Below are positions 50,681-63,190 of a stretch of 64,000 bases of DNA, piece after piece. Below the pieces are notes generated by a model that was given only the letters and a program-made list of their open reading frames with translations, did not search any database and had not been told where the DNA came from. How positions within the stretch are numbered: position 1 is the stretch's first letter; each line of letters opens with the position of its first letter. Origin of the DNA: Diabrotica undecimpunctata (taxonomy: Eukaryota > Arthropoda > Insecta > Coleoptera > Chrysomelidae); the NCBI RefSeq assembly GCF_040954645.1, contig NC_092803.1, forward strand, positions 120,857,961 through 120,921,960. The letters are read 5' to 3'. A program made the position numbers and the translations under genes.

Positions 50681-51110
50681 GTGTATTCATTCATTTCTGT
50701 TTGTTGTTTTTTGCATCCACTCGTGACCAGCTATTCGCTTGATGGCATCAGTCCATCTGGTTTGAGGTCTGCCTCTACTTCTCTTGTTTGCTCTTGGTCG
50801 CCATTCAATAATTCGCTTCGTCCAACTGTTGTCTTCCACTCTTCCTTTGTGTCCTGGCCAGTTCCATTTTAACATGGCAATCTTCTGGAATACATCTGTA
50901 ACTTTTGTTCGTCTTCTTATTTCTTCATTGGACTTGCGATCGCTGAGTTTAATATTGTATATTCTCCGTTCCATAATCACTTAAAGTATGTGGACTTTTT
51001 TGTTGTTAAAAGCCCATGTTTCAGTTCCATATGTCAGTATCGGCAACACGTACTGATTGAAAATTTTTGTCTTTGAAGAATTAGATTATGGCATTACTTT
51101 TAGATATTTC
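50681..51110 (-). pseudogene. RTE-like LINE C-terminal fragment
   Basis: Reverse ORF 50980-50687 reads EEIRRRTKVTDVFQKIAMLK, WNWPGHKGRVEDNSWTKRI and IEWRPRANKRSRGRPQTRW, the same region as in the 38569-39764 element (KLKWRWAGHIAR...GRPPTRW). The strand continues upstream to about 51060 with a PILTYG-like piece. Confidence 0.8.
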
Positions 51111-52430
51111 CTGTACTTACTTCTGTTATCCTTTATTTTCAATTTGTTTCCACATTTTGCTTTTGCGATCTCACAAATATTGCAATATCCGTCCATTATT
51201 TGTTACTTCGTCATCGCTTACCCCGTTTTGTACCAAAATCCGTTGGAAGGTGTCTAGATTACTCCTGGTTGGTTAGTTTGTTTTTTCTTGGAATTTATAT
51301 ATTTATTTGAATTTATAAGTTATTCCCGATCAAAAACTTTAATTTTCATAGTCGTTTCTATATTTTCGGCTTCCTTGTGAGTGTGGAGTATTAGATATTT
51401 TGACAATTTCATGTTCTCAACTTTTTTTGTCCATATAAAGTTTAAGGCACTTTTCAAATCCATTACTTTGCACTTAAAGGAATTTGGTGATCGATTCATT
51501 CAGCCTTCATGTGTCGTAGGTTTCTCAGTTACAATCCCAACCCCCACCCCTCTACACACTTACTTTGGTGTTGGTTTCTATTAGTGTCTTGTGATAACAA
51601 CTACGGTATAATTAAAAATGGAACCCGTACTTCTTCGAACTTATTTTGTGATTATATACTGTTAAAACTATAATATTAATATTAGTTTATATACGAGCGT
51701 TATAAATTGGCAAAGGTTTGTGTGGAACAGGCTCTGAATTAGTTTGTCTTAGTTGCACATATTTTCATACACATGTACACACTACAAAAGTGACGAATTG
51801 GTTACCAAATCTGTAGTAATTTTTTAACTATCTTCCCTTACACTTCTTAATAAACGAACACTAGATAATACTTTTAAAAAAATATGGATATTGTAATTTC
51901 ACATTAATGTGAAATTAACTACAATTTACAGTTAATAGTTAAGGTTACGATTCAAAAAAATATGTTTTTTAAGAAATGAAAATTAGTTCAGAAATTATAA
52001 AAAAAATGCTTGTCATTCCAAAAACTACAAAATCAAATAAATTCTGCATTTGCTAAGTATATTTAGACGAGCTTGAAGCTAAACAATAATTCCCTGTTTA
52101 GATGTTTCACAATTAACTCAATTATATAAAAATTGTTTGTTTGCAAATCAATTTCTAGAACGTGGTAGTTTGTTTGTTGAGATTATAAATATATCATATC
52201 ATTTCTTTTCATAATTATCGAAAAGCAAGTGTTGGTCGATATATAGGATAATTTTTTGATCCACGACATCAGTAACACTCAGTTCATTTCAGAGTAGCAG
52301 TTTGCAAAATACAGAGTGCCATGATGATCGCCTACATCCGAAACGGATAGGCACTACAAGAAGATGATGAAGATTTCATTGTAAAATTGATATAACTCTG
52401 AGAACCTTTTTTTTTGGAGAATTGATATAA
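51111..52430. other. intronic sequence, no gene
   Basis: AT-rich. 51100-51590 has overlapping hydrophobic ORFs without motifs. A short inverted TTTCACATTAATGTGAAA palindrome lies near 51898-51914. Confidence 0.5.
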
Positions 52431-52850
52431 CTCGTGAGAGAGAGGAGAGATTCCTCCCACACTATCGTTGGTAATGGCTCTCAATGTCCTTTTTAATATC
52501 TTTCTTTCAAAGGTATTGACAAGGTTTATTTTTTTCTGTGATGATCCATGTTTCTGCGCGATATGTGGCTATTGGTAATTTGATGATTTTATAAGCTTTG
52601 TACTTTAATTCCCTTTATATGTGTTTGGGTCCAAACATTGCCATAAAGCGAAGTATGTTGTGTTAGCTAGCATAATTTTTCTTCGTACTTCTTTCGTCTC
52701 GCTACCGTCCTTAGTTGTTTGTACGCCCATTGCCCAGGTACATATGTGAACTATTTTACAACTTCAATGGTTGCATCGATATTGTCAAATTTGACATTTT
52801 TTTTAGTACGGCTTTATTTAAGACCGCCTAATAGTTATATAGAAGAAAAA
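52431..52850 (-). pseudogene. probable LINE relic
   Basis: The reverse strand gives short pieces of post-RT style (YKIIKLPIATYRAETWIITE-like near 52600-52540) broken by stops. Weak and strongly decayed. Confidence 0.35.
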
Positions 52851-53061
52851 ATAGATCTTGAAAAATAAAGAAATTCGTCTCTTACACAGCTTTTGTCAGT
52901 ATCTTCTAAAATTGTTATCATAAACTGTCAGAATATTATCCATTTCATTTTGCTCATGAGCCAATTCGTCATAAATTGTATGTATCAAAGTTTTGTCATT
53001 CGTCATCAAATTTATATACATAATTATTGAATACTACATAGCAGCTTTATGTTAATTTTAG

Positions 53062-53216
53062 ATACAATAAATAGAAAACGACAGTGCGAATCGTGGAACT
53101 ACGAAGATTTTCAAATAGATCATCCGTTCGTTATTATCATAAAGTATATAATAAATGAAATGTACGATATTATATTGTTTAAATGTCCTGTAAAAGCATT
53201 AAATCCTATATTTTGA
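53062..53216 (+). CDS. serpin cassette exon 16 (divergent; IDHPF and LF-K-C)
   Basis: The acceptor is TATGTTAATTTTAG. AT completes the codon (Asp with G), followed by 50 residues and TGA. The loop is TINRKRQCESWNYEDF, then QIDHPF, VIIIKYIINEMYD, IILFKCPVKALNPIF. Two near-invariant positions differ: Ala of ADHPF is Ile, and Gly of LF-x-G-[KR] is Cys (K-C-P-V). The loop holds an N-R-K-R run, but by spacing P1 would be Cys or Gln just after it. No ATG. AATAAA lies at 53403-53408. The open frame and correct splice phase support function, and the divergence suggests relaxed or altered constraint. Confidence 0.8.
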
Positions 53217-53837
53217 TTGTAATGATATTAACTTTAAATTGTTGTTTTTCTTAAATACAACCTTATGTACTGGAACTTCCACCAAATTTTTACATGGCGT
53301 TGATTTTTTTAATTTACTGACACCTGCTAACAAAGCTTCACGAGAGAATTGCTCATTAAATAAGAAACATGTAGAATCTCTCGCATTTGAAAAGGAAAAT
53401 ACAATAAATTTATTAACAACAAATGCCGTCCGTATCTACCAGAATGGATCACAGTGAATGATGAGATATTAAAAAAATGAAAAATTTGATCCAGAATTAA
53501 AAAAATAAAAATAAACCGGTATAGTCAACGAAATAGACCAACTTGATGAAAACGAGGAACCAAAGTGATACGGGAAGAAGAAAAATAAAAATAGAGAAAC
53601 GAACGAATATAAGTAATTAAAATAGAAAAAATGAAACAAACATTATTAATTCAAAGCACTGATATATAAAATTTGAGTATGCAATGACAAAATAGGTGCA
53701 AATGAAGTGCTCTATATCCTAAACAAGCAATGCTTAAGTTACAGTATTTGAAATAGAAACTTACTCGAGATTACTAGATGTTTAAAAAATACAGCGAAGG
53801 TTAAAGAACATACTAAAGACAAAATATATATAGTCCA

Positions 53838-54376
53838 GTCAGATAGTTGAACCCTAAAAATCATACGAACAAGCTTAATTTTGCCAAGAATATTAATTTT
53901 GGGACCCCAAAAAGGATGCAAAAAAGTTTACCACTTTTACTTTCGGTCTTCCCCCTAAAACCCACCTTGTAGGGGGGTAAAAACGCAAAAAAATCGATTT
54001 ACCAAGAATGTACGCCGTAGATAAAAATATTTCAAATAAAAAATGCTTATAAAAAAAGCTGAAATAATTTTAAACAAAAATCTTTACGCAACAACGCTTG
54101 AAGCGACCGTCGATTTTGAAATGTCAGTTACGCGCGCGCAATCAATGTTCAATAAAATTTGTATCAGCTCGACGGTAAAAATTTGATACCTTTTGATTCA
54201 AGTGACCTATCAACAAAAATCAAGATGCGTTTTAAAGATTAAGAGTGCAGCTTTCGTATGCAGTTTTTCTTTTTTGCCGCGAATAAACTCAGTTTTAGGT
54301 GTTAAATAAATAAACGTGGCAGGCAAGCAGGTTGAGCAGGTTGAGCGAGGGAAGGCAGTGAATACTGTAGAATCCC

Positions 54377-54456
<80 letters not shown>

Positions 54457-55425
54457 CGTGGCGTCATTTTTATGATTCTCGTGAGAGCAATAGAATTGAT
54501 CACTTTCATTGACCAGTCGTATTAAAATTTTCATTTTTAGAGATCGATCGTTAAAACCTATGACATGAAATTTCAATTTTGATTTGTGACAACAAATATG
54601 AGGCATTTGAAATATGAATAAAAAAAAACGCAGAATTTAATGTTTTACATTCCAAACGATCGCAGGCCACGGGAAATGTCTCCAAGAAGACGGTTTTGGG
54701 TGTAGTTTATAGCAGAAGTTTGGTCGTTTTGAAAAACGTACTAGTGTGTTTGAAAAAAAAAAGTTTTTAACGTTTTAGATCGTTTGTTATGCGAAAGTTT
54801 AAATCCAGCGTTTTTTAAACATATTTCAAATGCCTCACATTTGTTGCCACCACTCAAAACAAAAATTTTATGCTATAGGTTTTGAAGGTTAGTTAGGCTC
54901 TAGTTATCGAAACTTCATAGTGGCGAGTTTACTTATTTAACACCTTTATAAAATCTGAGTTTATTTGCGACAAAACACAAGAATTGTATACGAAAGTTAA
55001 ACTCTTTATCTTTAAAACACAGCTTGATTTTTGTCGATAGGACACTTGAATCAAAAGATATCGAATTTTTACCGTCGAACTGATACAAATTTTATTGAAC
55101 ATTGATTTTGTGCTTGTAACTGACACTCACAATCGACAGTCGCTTCAAGCGTTGTTTGTGAGAAAACGGTTCCGTTTACACAAAAAGTGCTAATAAACAC
55201 TTTTATTTAAAATTTTCTCAGCTATATTTTTTATTTAAAAATTTTTTTTCTGCGTATAGATTCTTAGTAAATGGAGTTTTTTTGCGTTTTTACCCCTCTA
55301 CAAGGGAGGTTTTAGGAGGAAGCCCTGGAGTAAAAGTCCAGTCCACTTTTCAAAAATTCAGCTTGTTCGTATGATTTTTAGATGTTCAGTGGCATTTTCG
55401 TCTCTGACGACTAGAGTAATAGCAA
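53838..55425. mobile_element. foldback element with about 430-500 bp inverted arms
   Basis: The left arm 53838-54265 and right arm 54920-55425 are inverted copies. Shared blocks (one direction) are CCTAAAAATCATACGAACA, AAACGCAAAAAAA, CAACGCTTGAAGCGAC, CAATGTTCAATAAAATTTGT, CGACGGTAAAAAT and TTGATTCAAGTG. The middle (54266-54919) is noncoding and itself hosts a small insertion. A related half copy is at 26780-27560. No transposase is visible. Confidence 0.8.
54306..54464 (+). mobile_element. small insertion with 15-bp target duplication and TA tail
   Basis: ATAAATAAACGTGGC occurs at 54306-54320 and again at 54448-54462, with an insert of about 127 bases between. The insert starts AGGCAAGCAGGTTGAGCAGG and ends in about 35 TA units (54381-54450). 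A long direct repeat plus a simple-sequence tail is the mark of LINE-driven retroposition. Confidence 0.6.
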
Positions 55426-55915
55426 TTATTACAGTGAAGAAATAAAAACATATATGAATGACCAAAATAACTAACATAAAACAACTCAATTCGTCCATAA
55501 TTCTATGCAAAATCCTCACAAAATTAGACTAGCAAAAGTAACAGTAATCTCCAGAATATAGTTGGCACCTAATGAACGCAACTAACTCTCCAGTAGCATA
55601 TATTTGTATTTAAGAAAATACAGCAAATTATCCAGGTACAAAAATTAAGCAAAGTATTACCTCATGATCTGTATACACTATATTGTTATATTGTTGTTTT
55701 TTGAAATTAAAAAACGAAGTAATTTTGTTTTATATTTTTTATTAGCAGGTAACATATTTAAACATCTCTACCCACATTTAACGACCCATAACTGACGTCG
55801 ATATAACACAAAAGCAAAATGATCTTATATAGTTCACATATAAGAAATGTATATATCTTGAATCATATAAAAATGCTTTTAGTCAAACGTGTCTGTTTAA
55901 TTCTTGCCTAGTTAG
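55426..55915. other. intronic sequence, no gene
   Basis: Nothing recognised. Confidence 0.5.
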
Positions 55916-58900
55916 TAGTGACGGCTCGTGGTAATTTAAAAAAGGTGTTCAATTAAAGAATGAAATTACAGAAACAGTAAATAAGCTCCGCATGCAATTA
56001 CGGCACAGGCGAAAAATGTTTGGGGGCCTCGCCCCTTTTTGTATAAATTTGATATTATTTATTACTGTTGTTCCTATATAAATAAAACATAAAATAAATA
56101 TAAGATAAGTTTTATTGTCGTATGCAATACATTAAATCAATACGACTTAAAAACAAAATTTAATTAAAAATAATATAAAAATGTCTGGGTGTTTTTGTGT
56201 TCAATTTATTTAGTTTATTTATTTTATTTATACAAAAAATCCATTCTTCGATTTTTGGCTTTTGCAAAATCATCGATAACACGAGCATTAAAGTCTGTAA
56301 TTCTGGAAATCAACTCTTTGGTTCTATCGGTCAGGTTTATATCGATAAGAAGTAAGATTGCCAACGCACTTCCCGCATGATGAAAATATTGTCTGTCATA
56401 AATAACACACAATTCACTTTTAAGTTTTTCTTTCTAAAAAAAGTTATAGATTATAACGGTATCAAAATCATCGATACGAAACTCTTTATATTCGTTGAAG
56501 TTTCCAGGAAAAAAAGTTTTGAAGCCAAAAGATGTGATATAAATAAACAATAAGTGAAAGTTACATTATTTAAATATCCCAGCAACGCATCTGCTTAATT
56601 TATTGTGGTAAAATTATTTCGGCTGCTCTCTAATATTCTCTCTAGACAATTTTTTAGAAGCTCTTTGTTTTCAAAAATTTTTCTGATAGTTCGTCTGATA
56701 AAATTCCATCTTGTTGCTGGTGCTGTCGGAATCCTTTTTTCACTAGCCCGCCAGAGAAACTCTGGCGGGCTAGTTCTTTTTGCTGATCTTGAAAAAAAAA
56801 GTCTGCAATATTAAATTAAATTGATGTATAAAAATGTACATCAAATTCATAAGGAACATATTTTCTTATAATACTTTCTTTGAACGCTACCTTTCCTTCT
56901 TGACATTACAGCCGCTCTATCATAGCTTTGACCTACTAGCTACACGCACCCTTAAAAATATTAAAAGACATCAAAGAATCCCTACAATAGACACAAGAAA
57001 ACTTAAAGAACCTAAAGTAAAAGAATGCCTCCAACATGAACTGCATGTGAACTGCAACAAATTGAACACAAACACCAATGATATTGACGAGTACTGGAAT
57101 CGACTAAAAGATTGTCTACTGGAACCCTGTAAAGAAATACTAAAGACTTCCTCAAGGAGAAAAAAGGAATGGATAAATGACGAGATACTCAATATGATGG
57201 AACAACGGAGACAATTTAAAAACAAGGATAACAATAAATACAGAGAGATAAACCACGAGATTAGAAAGACGATAAAGCAGGCAAAAGAAAAATACTTTGA
57301 AGAGCAATGCAAAAAGATCGAAGACCTTCAAAATAAATATGATCTGTTTAACCTACACAGAAAGTCAAAGAACTGGCAGGACTAAGAAAACAAAATCCCA
57401 CTTGTGCAATTCTGGATAGACACGGTACTGCTATAACACATACGGACGAGAAAATACAAAGATGGGCAGAATATAATCGATGAATTGTTCGATGATGAAA
57501 GAGGAGATCTGGAGCACATAGAACTTACGTCAGAAGAAATAGGTCCATATATTACAAAAGAAGAAATATTGCACGCATTAAAAACAATGAAGAGCGGGAA
57601 AAGCCCTGGACCTGATATGCTTCCTATAGAAATCCTAAAAATTTAAATGAGAAGCACATTGATGTTTTAGTGACACTCTTGAACCAAATTTATAGTTCAG
57701 GCGTATTACCCAAAGAGTGGTTAACATCTATTTTTATTTGTCTCCCTAAAAAGAAAAACGCAAGAGAATGCAGCGATTACCGCACCATTAGCTTAATGTC
57801 TCATACGCTAAAGTTACTACTTAAAGTCATCCATAACCGAATATATCACAAACTGGACATAGACGTTAATAATACACAATTTGGTTTTCGCAAAGGCCTA
57901 GGAACACGTGAAGCTCTTTTTTCACTTAATATACTAATACAAAGATGCCTGGACGTCAATCAAGATATATACGCATGTTTTACTGACTATAATAAAGCAT
58001 TCGATAAAGTACGACATAAACATTTAATGAATGTCCTGAAATCAAAGAAGATTGACTACAACGACCTCAGGATCATATCAAATTTATACTATAAACAGCG
58101 AGCAAAAGTACGTGTTAACGAACAGCTGTCAGAAGAAATTGAAATTAGATGTGGAGTAAGACAGGGATGCGTATTGTCGCCAATTCTTTTCAATGCCTAC
58201 TCCGAAGAGGTCCTGAAAAAAGCTTTTGAGGGTGAAACAGCTGGAATAAAGGTAAATGGAGTTCCCATTAACAACATTAGATATGCGGACGACACTGTGA
58301 TCTTAGCCGAAAACATTGAAGATCTTCAGAGACTGGTGACCAGAATAGCAGAGTATGGAAAAGAGTATGGTCTAACAATGAATGTCAAGAAGACGAAATT
58401 TATGAGAATATCGAAAACTCAAAGAAATAACGAGAATCTTCTAATAAACGAAACCAACGTCAAACAACTGGACAAATATGCATACCTGGGAACAATGATT
58501 AACTCCACAAATGATTACAATCAGGAGATACAAATAAGAATAGAAAAGGCTAGAGCAAATTTCAACAAAATGAGAAGAGTTCTATGTACCAGGGATTTAA
58601 AACTGGAACTAAGAGTTAGGTTGGCGAGGTGCTATGTTTTTTCGACTTTATTTTATGGAATGGAATCTTGGACCTTGAATGCGACATCAATGAAAAAACT
58701 GGAATCATTTGAGCTGTAGTGTACAGAAGAATTCTGAAAATATCATGGACAGAACACGTCACAAACAAAGAGGTTCTGGGAAGGATGAACAAAGAAATGG
58801 AAATTTTAAATTCAATAAAAACAAGAAAATTAGAATATCTCGGACACATTACACGTGGAGAGAAATACACCTTGCTCCAACTGATTATGCAGGGAAAGAT

Positions 58901-60600
58901 CCAAGGAAAGAGAAGCATAGGGAGGCGTAGAATGTCATGGCTGCGCAACCTGAGAGAGTGGTACGGATGTACATCAAATGAACTTTTCAGAGCAGCCGTC
59001 TCAAAAGTCCGAATAGCTATGATGATTGCCGACCTCCGCCGCGGAGATGGCACTTGAAGAAGAAGACTAGCTAATTTACGGAAATATTAAGCAGTTCCTA
59101 TTTTTTTTTAACTTCTGTCTCTATGTTACTGGCACTATGTGAAACAGCTTCTAAAAACTTCCAAAAAAGTTCGTAAAGGTCATTCCGCTCATATCTTGAA
59201 ATAATAACACGTTGCTGATGTGTAGAAACATCAGTGGTTTCATCACACTGAATAGATACAAACCGTGCATCTGAAATCTGTTTTTTAATCTCTTCCTGAC
59301 GAACAGTTACAATAGCATCTAATATGTCATTTAGTGAATGATGATTTGATAATGAACTGATTTTGATGTAACTTTAAAAACATTATTTCCCTGTAAATTT
59401 TGTTTCATAGACATATCGATTTCTGGTACAAAATCAATGAGGCCCCTTTATATTCCTGGATTCAAGCTTTCTGGTGACTCGAAATGTCACCGCAAAGATA
59501 TTTTGAATACGCCACAAAATTTCACACAATCGATAAGACGGGACAAAATGTAACGATTTTTTTTAACTTCGTCGTTAAAGTCTTTTTTTGATTTTCGATA
59601 GCCAGAATTAAATAATTGGCGAACATCAATATTGCCAACATCCGAGAGTTGCAATTCATTTTTTAAATGAATTTGGTTTTGACCGAAAGTCATGTTTTTT
59701 AATTTTTGTTGATAAGTGAGATCAATCCCGAACACCCGTTTTTGTCCACTCTGAAGAACTAGTTTCGTTCATGGAAAACACTAAATGTTTATTATAAAAC
59801 TTAAGAGGTCGCTGGTTAAATGATATTAGATAAATAATAATGAAGAAAAAATGCAATATTTTGTTTGTAAATAAATTAGCGAAAAATAGCAGATACAACT
59901 GTGAATAAATTACGAAATTAACTAGCCATACTCATTATTTTTGTCTGTACAAAGAACATAGACTTACCCTTTGAAATATTGAAGTCGTATTCTTAGCCAG
60001 TGGAATCTCGTTGGTACCACGTCGGGACGCCCGGGAACGCCGAGGCTCGATGGCACGAGAGCCAAAAAACTCAGTGCGTTTCGTTCGCTGTCTTGGGATG
60101 AAGTGTAAGTGTCGTCTTCCGTCTTGAGATCGTCAGAAACTACCCTCTGTCCACGGTTCGAGGTGGTCGGTAGCAAGAGGGTATACCCATAAATCACTCT
60201 ATTGTATTGCGATTTTGAGTGGCGATAATTTAAGTTAATTGTTACCGTAATACGAAATAGTACACTTGTGTGTATTGGCGACACAAAAATAATAAAAGAA
60301 GTCAAATTCTCCGTACTTAAAACATAATAAATGAGATAGCCAGTTTAACAATTTTACGAAATAACAGGAAGCAATATATTTTAACAAAGTCGTTAGAGTA
60401 CAGCATTGAATTAGATCACATTATAGGACACTAAAAGAAAAATATTAAATGTAAAAATATGAAAAGAAATAGTACATACTTTCCCAAACACTAAACATGG
60501 AAAACAAAACAAAAAATGTAGTTTAGCACAATCACGAAGTTTTTCTATATTGTTCAAGTTTAAAACAACGTTTAAATTTTTTGTTTCGTATGACACATTC
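55916..60600 (-). pseudogene. hAT-type (ZMYM1-like) transposase relic, split by a LINE
   Basis: On the reverse strand the order is: TTF-type zinc-finger remnant LHFLFCFPCLVFGK (about 60515-60470); 59735-59487 with VKKNRYILSRLIDCVKFCGV; 59480-59100 with ARFVSIQCDETTDVSTHQQ-type catalytic sequence (first Asp); then, beyond the LINE, APATRWNFIRRTIRKIFENK (about 56725-56660) and 56412-56224 with DRTKELISRITDFNARVIDD. A TAGTGACGGCTCGTGG end at 55916-55931 resembles the CAGTGGCGGCTCGTGG ends of hAT elements. Several frame breaks. 59964-60305 between the blocks is more GC-rich and may be another insertion. Confidence 0.7.
56942..59065 (+). pseudogene. 5'-truncated LINE inserted in the hAT relic
   Basis: 56942-57385 is the linker before RT (RRKKEWINDEILNMMEQRRQ, TIKQAKEKYFEEQCKKIEDL). 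57386-57669 continues in other frames (LKTMKSGKSPGPDMLPIEIL). 57670-58719 is the RT: LPKKKNARECSDYRTISLMS, FGFRKGLGTREALFSL, ACFTDYNKAFDKVRHKHLMN, RCGVRQGCVLSPILFNAYSE, IRYADDTVILAENIEDLQRL. After a frame change, 58719-59057 holds LEYLGHITRGEKYTLLQLIM, RMSWLRNLREWYGCTSNELF and VRIAMMIADLRRG. It ends GAAGAAGA. ACTAGCT flanks both sides (56935-56941 and 59066-59072). The YADD site is intact, but at least two frameshifts disable it. Confidence 0.9.
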
Positions 60601-61019
60601 TTGTACCAAGTTTATCTTCGGCCGAGGTGGTCCATTCTTTTTTATAAGAAGTCGATCTTCAAAACTATTTGCGTTTTCTTTTATAAACTCCACTGAATAA
60701 GGCTCTATCTTGAAACTACTAATATTGTATTTAAGATTTAACTAAATGCCACAACAGAAAATACCAAACTGTGAATCGAAACGCTCCGGTATCTTTGTTC
60801 AATGCACAAATCCTCACCGTTTAAAATAGGCGAATCAATGGTCTCATGGATTATTAGGTCTCTCTTTCTAACTACAGGGTTACTGTCTACTGTCTGGGGT
60901 CAATTTGAATTCCGTACTGTGTACGTGCATCCAGCGGCGTAAAGCAAATACATATGATTAATAAATAAAGTTATATTTTAATGATACTATGATATTTATG
61001 AGATTTAAAAAAAAACTGT

Positions 61020-61370
61020 ATTTTAATGAAATTTTATTTGTATTTTATTTGATCTATAACAATGTACATAAAATGCATAAGAAACATATTTTCTCATAAT
61101 ACTTTCTTTGAACGCTACCTTTCCTTCCTGACATTACAGCCGCTCTATCATAGCTTTGACCTACTAGCTGATTTACGGAAATATTAAGTAGTTCCAATTT
61201 TTTTTTTAATTTCTGTGGCTATGTCACTGGCATTATTTGAAACAGGTTCTAAAAACTTTCAAAAAAGTTCGTAAAGGCCATTCCGCTCATATCTTAAAAT
61301 AATAAGTTGCTGATGGGTAGAAACATCAGTGGTTTCATCCCACTGAATAGATACAAACCGTGCAACCATG
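61020..61370 (-). pseudogene. second hAT-relic fragment showing the LINE's empty site
   Basis: Closely matches 56830-56941 joined to 59066-59275 (CTTTGAACGCTACCTTTCCTTC, CATTACAGCCGCTCTATCAT, CTACTAGCTGATTTACGGAA, AAAAAAGTTCGTAAAGGCCAT). Reverse reading includes ARFVSIQWDETTDVSTHQQ. The LINE at 56942 is absent here. Confidence 0.8.
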
Positions 61371-62031
61371 AAATTGTATTGGGTGTTCACTGAACAACTA
61401 AACCAATGGAGAGCTAAATGCCGTATGGCAACTCTCTCTTGGTTGTTTTTCATATCCAATAATGTGGGAAACTGTTTGTTCTTTCCAATTAGATCAGATC
61501 CGATTTAAAAAAAATCCAGTCAGAAAAAGACTAAAATTTTACCTATATCATATATAAATTTCCTTAGCTCTCCTAAAAAATTCCTTTTTTTACTTATTGA
61601 TCACTCTTTAAAGTGGCATATTGTTTACAAAGTTGAATTCACATAACATTTTAAAACCCGATAGTCAAAATTAATGTATTAAATGGACATATAAAAGGCA
61701 TACAATATTTAAATTTAGAAAGATATTTACTTTCAAGTTTATAAAAAAAATGTATCCTTTAATTATAAAAGTATCGATGACGTCTAATTTTGTAAAATAA
61801 TGGAAGAAAATTGGTTGGAATAAAAATTAGAAACAGTGAAATATATCCGAACTTTACCTCCGAAAATAACTGGATAATAGAACACTTATACCTACGTTTT
61901 GCACGTACTGTGGCTGAATAATGACGAATCCTTATTTGCATGATTCTGTACCTTTTAGTTTCCAATTTCAGTGTGACTGTTTGATTTACCATTTTGTAAA
62001 AAAATCTAATGTTAATTTTTTTTTCTCGTAG
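61371..62031. other. intronic sequence before cassette 17
   Basis: No gene. The 113-residue reverse ORF at 61759-62100 overlaps cassette 17 on the other strand and is a shadow. Confidence 0.5.
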
Positions 62032-62189
62032 GTCATATAATTCGTCGTAAATATGCAGCCTGGAAGGCCCAGGACGATGAATTCGTGGCAGACCATCCAT
62101 TTATCGTAATGTTTAAACTAAAAGCGGAAGATCAATTCATCATTGTATTTTTTGTTCGTGTTTTTCACCCCTTACTTCCTCTCATATAA
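62032..62189 (+). CDS. serpin cassette exon 17 (divergent; FF-V-R)
   Basis: The acceptor is TTTTTTTTTCTCGTAG, with the strongest pyrimidine tract of the set. GT completes the codon (Gly with G), followed by 51 residues and TAA. The loop is HIIRRKYAAWKAQDDEF, then VADHPF, IVMFKLKAEDQFI, IVFFVRVFHPLLPLI. The conserved Gly of F-x-G-R-V is Val. P1 by spacing is Ala (A-W), while the R-R-K run lies three to five residues before it. No ATG. AATAAA lies at 62200-62205, 11 bases after the stop. It is the last cassette in the window. More may follow to the right. Confidence 0.85.
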
Positions 62190-62205
62190 ATCTCGTTCCA
62201 ATAAA

Positions 62206-62985
62206 CGTGCAGAATATACCTCAAACTGAGAAATGTCTTCGAATATATTTCAGCAAGAAAGTACGTTTTAAACCTAAGAATCATTGTTCTAGTTTTCCAG
62301 CGATATTTCCATCCATATTTTAGTAGGTTGTTTTATACTCTTCCTTACTGCCACTTCTTGTATTATTTGAGATATCCGCGTTCCGAATTTGTTTTTGTGA
62401 TTTTGCAATTAAAAAAATTAATAAAGACCCTATAAAGTCCTGTAATATACTTTTGTAGAAGAGACTCAATTTTCCCTTGTTATACAAATGCTGTAAAAGA
62501 AATGTTATTTATGCCTTATATAGTTATACCTTACTGTGGCCTTAGTGCGTCGGATTAACCAATGCGTGTCAGATTGGCTAATCTAATATTTTAGAACTAC
62601 TAAATAGGTATATGTGGGATTTGTTATACTAAGTGTTTCGGCCGTTAATCCCAAATTGGGTAATCTTTATCAAAACGCATGCGAATAGTTGTTCTGTAGG
62701 GGTTATATATTATTTACCATACAGTCTACAGTAGCATTAGCATGATAACAACTCAATGAATCAGAAAGTTCAGCAAATAAAACATGAAATTAGTCATGAG
62801 CGTGATCACTTACATTTATCGTATGGTTTAGCTATCGCTCTGACTTTTACCACGAAGCTTGCGAAGAATGCTTATATGGTTAGTATATATATGGTAAGTT
62901 TTCTCAGAATTTCCAGTACATGTGTATTAGAAGTATACAGGTGCGTTTGTGTTTAAGGGCATATTGCTTTTGTTAAATATTGTTT
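62206..62985. other. intronic or intergenic sequence, no gene
   Basis: Nothing supported. 62530-62660 has repeat-like sequence (GTGCGTCGGATTAACCAATG, GCCGTTAATCCCAAATTGGG) that I cannot name. Confidence 0.45.
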
Positions 62986-62989
62986 ATTT

Positions 62990-63190
62990 CAATAAAAATG
63001 GAAGAAGCTAGTCAGGAAGAGTATAAATATGAAAAATTCTAGCAAACAGTTAGGACTTGAAGCTAAAAATAGTGTCTAATGTCTATGAGTATTTGAGAAA
63101 AAAAATTGTCTCAGGCTGAGGCAATAAGTCGTTCTGAAAGTATGACAGGACTATCGTCGTCCACTGTTTACAAGACACATTTACGAAGTT
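62990..63190 (+). pseudogene. possible transposase N-terminal relic
   Basis: Frames on the + strand give KQLGLEAKNSV and VYEYLRKK, then a degraded region ending near STVYKTHLRS. This resembles the N-terminal helix-turn-helix part of the transposase type in the 17192-19178 element. Short and broken. Confidence 0.3.

Noticed and set aside
53064..62060. Furin sites in cassettes 16 (N-R-K-R) and 17 (R-R-K)
   Set aside because: Neither has Arg at P4 with Arg at P1, and by spacing the basic runs lie before the predicted scissile bond.
61759..62100. 113-residue reverse ORF ending over cassette 17
   Set aside because: It is the opposite-strand shadow of the cassette, and its upstream part has no motif.
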